Shown: in pieces, positions 5,513 to 6,351 of the stretch
How positions within the stretch are numbered: position 1 is the first letter of the stretch
Layout: every line of letters starts with the position of its first letter
Assembly: GCA_012514595.1 (NCBI GenBank)
Contig: JAAYZZ010000050.1
Location: forward strand, 1-6,351
Direction of reading: 5' to 3'
Source of the DNA: Elusimicrobiota bacterium
GTDB lineage: Bacteria > Omnitrophota > Gorgyraeia > Zapsychrales > Fredricksoniimonadaceae
Length of the DNA stretch: 6,351 nucleotides
Program-made: the position numbers and the translations under genes
Notes under the pieces: generated by a model
Database searches by the model: none
The model's input: only the letters and a program-made list of their open reading frames with translations
Told to the model about the DNA's origin: nothing

Positions 5513-6268
5513 TCATGCGGTCAGGATGACGGGTCCCTTGTTCGTGATCGCGACCGTATGTTCAAAATGGGCTGACAAGTGCCGATCCGCCGTTACCGCG
5601 GTCCACCCATCCTTCAACATCTTTGTCCGGGCGGTCCCGGCATTCACCATCGGCTCGATCGCCAGGACCATCCCTTCTTTCAAAAGAATCCCTGTCCTGG
5701 GTGATCCGTAGTTCGGGATCTCGGGATCCTCATGAAGCCGGGTCCCGATCCCGTGCCCCACAAAATCGCGCACGATCGAAAATCCCTTGCCCTCGGCATA
5801 CCTCTGGACCGCCGAGGAAACATCCCCCAGACGATTTCCGGGCTTGGCCTCTGCGATACCGAGCTTCAAGGCCTGACGCGTCACATCCAAAAGCTTGCGG
5901 GCCTGAGAGGAGATATCCCCCACGCCCAGGGTCATCGCCATATCGGAATAATAATTCCGGTAGATGATCCCGAGATCGATGCTGACGATATCGCCGTCCT
6001 TAAGAAGCCGCGGCCCCGGGATCCCGTGGACCACCTCGTCGTTCACCGACACACAGGCACAGGCCGGATACCCCCGATACCCCTTGAATGCCGCTCCGAC
6101 GCCGTTGTCGTGGATCATCTTTTCGGCGATCGCATCGACATCGGCCGTCGTCATCCCGATTTTTAAAGAACGCCGGATCTCTTCAAAGATACCTGCCAGG
6201 ATCCTCCCGGCCTCCCGCATGGTCGCGATCTCCTGCGGGGTCTTGAGACGGATATCAGCCCCGCCCAT
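5513..6268 (-). CDS. map: Type I methionine aminopeptidase
   Basis: Removes the initiator Met from nascent proteins when the second residue is small, using a two-metal site. Counted from ATG 6268 the product has 251 residues. All five metal ligands are present: Asp98 (SIDLG), Asp109 (YSDMAMT), His172 (GHGIG), Glu205 (AIEPM) and Glu236 (FEHT). His81 in VVHGIP matches the conserved substrate-side histidine. There is no N-terminal SH3 or zinc-finger extension, so it is the short bacterial Ia type. The start is uncertain. ATG 6268 gives MGGADIRLKT, in register with known Map N-termini. An in-frame TTG at 6280 would add four residues and has AGAGGG (6292-6287) spaced 6 nt, better than anything before the ATG. 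Either way the gene overlaps the end of adk. The adk-map-infA order is typical of the spc/alpha junction. Confidence 0.97.
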   Translation of the reverse strand: MGGADIRLKTPQEIATMREAGRILAGIFEEIRRSLKIGMTTADVDAIAEKMIHDNGVGAAFKGYRGYPACACVSVNDEVVHGIPGPRLLKDGDIVSIDLGIIYRNYYSDMAMTLGVGDISSQARKLLDVTRQALKLGIAEAKPGNRLGDVSSAVQRYAEGKGFSIVRDFVGHGIGTRLHEDPEIPNYGSPRTGILLKEGMVLAIEPMVNAGTARTKMLKDGWTAVTADRHLSAHFEHTVAITNKGPVILTA

Positions 6269-6351
6269 CGAGGATCGCAAGGAGAGCCCTCTGGACCTGT
6301 TCCGCGCCTGAATCGGCGTTGATGGTCTTGAGCTTTCCCTGGGCCTTGTAA
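6255..6351 (-). CDS. adk: Adenylate kinase, partial (last 31 residues)
   Basis: Catalyses ATP + AMP = 2 ADP in the cytosol. Only the C-terminus is inside the window: reading from 6350 gives YKAQGKLKTINADSGAEQVQ followed by RALLAILDGRG and TGA at 6257-6255. The YxxxGxLxxIxAxxxxxxV pattern is the typical adenylate kinase ending, in which the tyrosine and the GxL strand precede the last helix. The frame differs from map, and the stop lies 14 nt inside map (if map starts at ATG 6268), so the two are translationally coupled. The catalytic P-loop, NMP-binding and LID regions lie beyond the right edge. The gene is identified from a short tail plus the strongly conserved neighbour order, which together make it secure. 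Confidence 0.9.
   Translation of the reverse strand, partial: YKAQGKLKTINADSGAEQVQRALLAILDGRG

Overview
The window is a stretch of bacterial chromosome in which every gene reads on the minus strand. In transcription order (right to left) it holds the 3' end of adk, then map, infA, rpmJ, rpsM, rpsK, rpsD, rpoA and rplQ, which is the classic tail of the spc/alpha ribosomal-protein operon. A hairpin with a U-tract follows, then a class Ib aspartate-type aminotransferase (aspC/aatA family) and the first 296 codons of a pilT-type pilus-retraction ATPase that runs off the left edge. Coding density is very high. Most junctions are 1 to 30 nt, adk and map overlap, and the longest gene-free stretch is 102 nt (2058-2159). 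No tRNA, rRNA, CRISPR, insertion sequence or phage gene was seen.

Region by region. 5149-6351 carries adenylate kinase (C-terminal 31 residues only), methionine aminopeptidase, IF-1 and ribosomal protein L36 (a 37-codon gene). 3696-5142 carries S13, S11 and S4. 2160-3644 carries the RNA polymerase alpha subunit and L17. 2072-2138 is a 17-bp hairpin followed by TTTCTTTTT, 21 nt after the rplQ stop and directly against the aminotransferase ribosome binding site. 891-2057 is the aminotransferase and 1-889 the partial PilT, one base apart.

How they work together. The right nine genes supply translation (S13, S11, S4, L17, L36, IF-1), nascent-protein N-terminal processing (Map), transcription (alpha subunit) and adenylate balance (Adk), a grouping conserved across bacteria. 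The two left genes are metabolically and functionally separate (amino-acid metabolism and type IV pilus retraction) and sit behind the putative terminator, probably as their own transcription unit or as an attenuated extension of the ribosomal operon.

Organism. This is a bacterium of moderately high G+C (mid-50s per cent by eye) with type IV pili. The RpoA N-terminus (MGIKWRDFQMPKRL), a long Lys/Ala-rich tail on L17, a poly-Glu linker in RpoA and the PilT variant resemble, from memory, deep-branching Gram-negative lineages such as Candidatus Omnitrophota or nearby PVC/deltaproteobacteria-like groups. This placement is a tentative inference.

I found no novel system. The region is mostly conserved housekeeping. 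The points most worth a second look are the rplQ/aspC hairpin with a competing alternative fold, residues in the aminotransferase that predict prephenate transaminase activity, and the unusual tails and linkers in L17 and RpoA.
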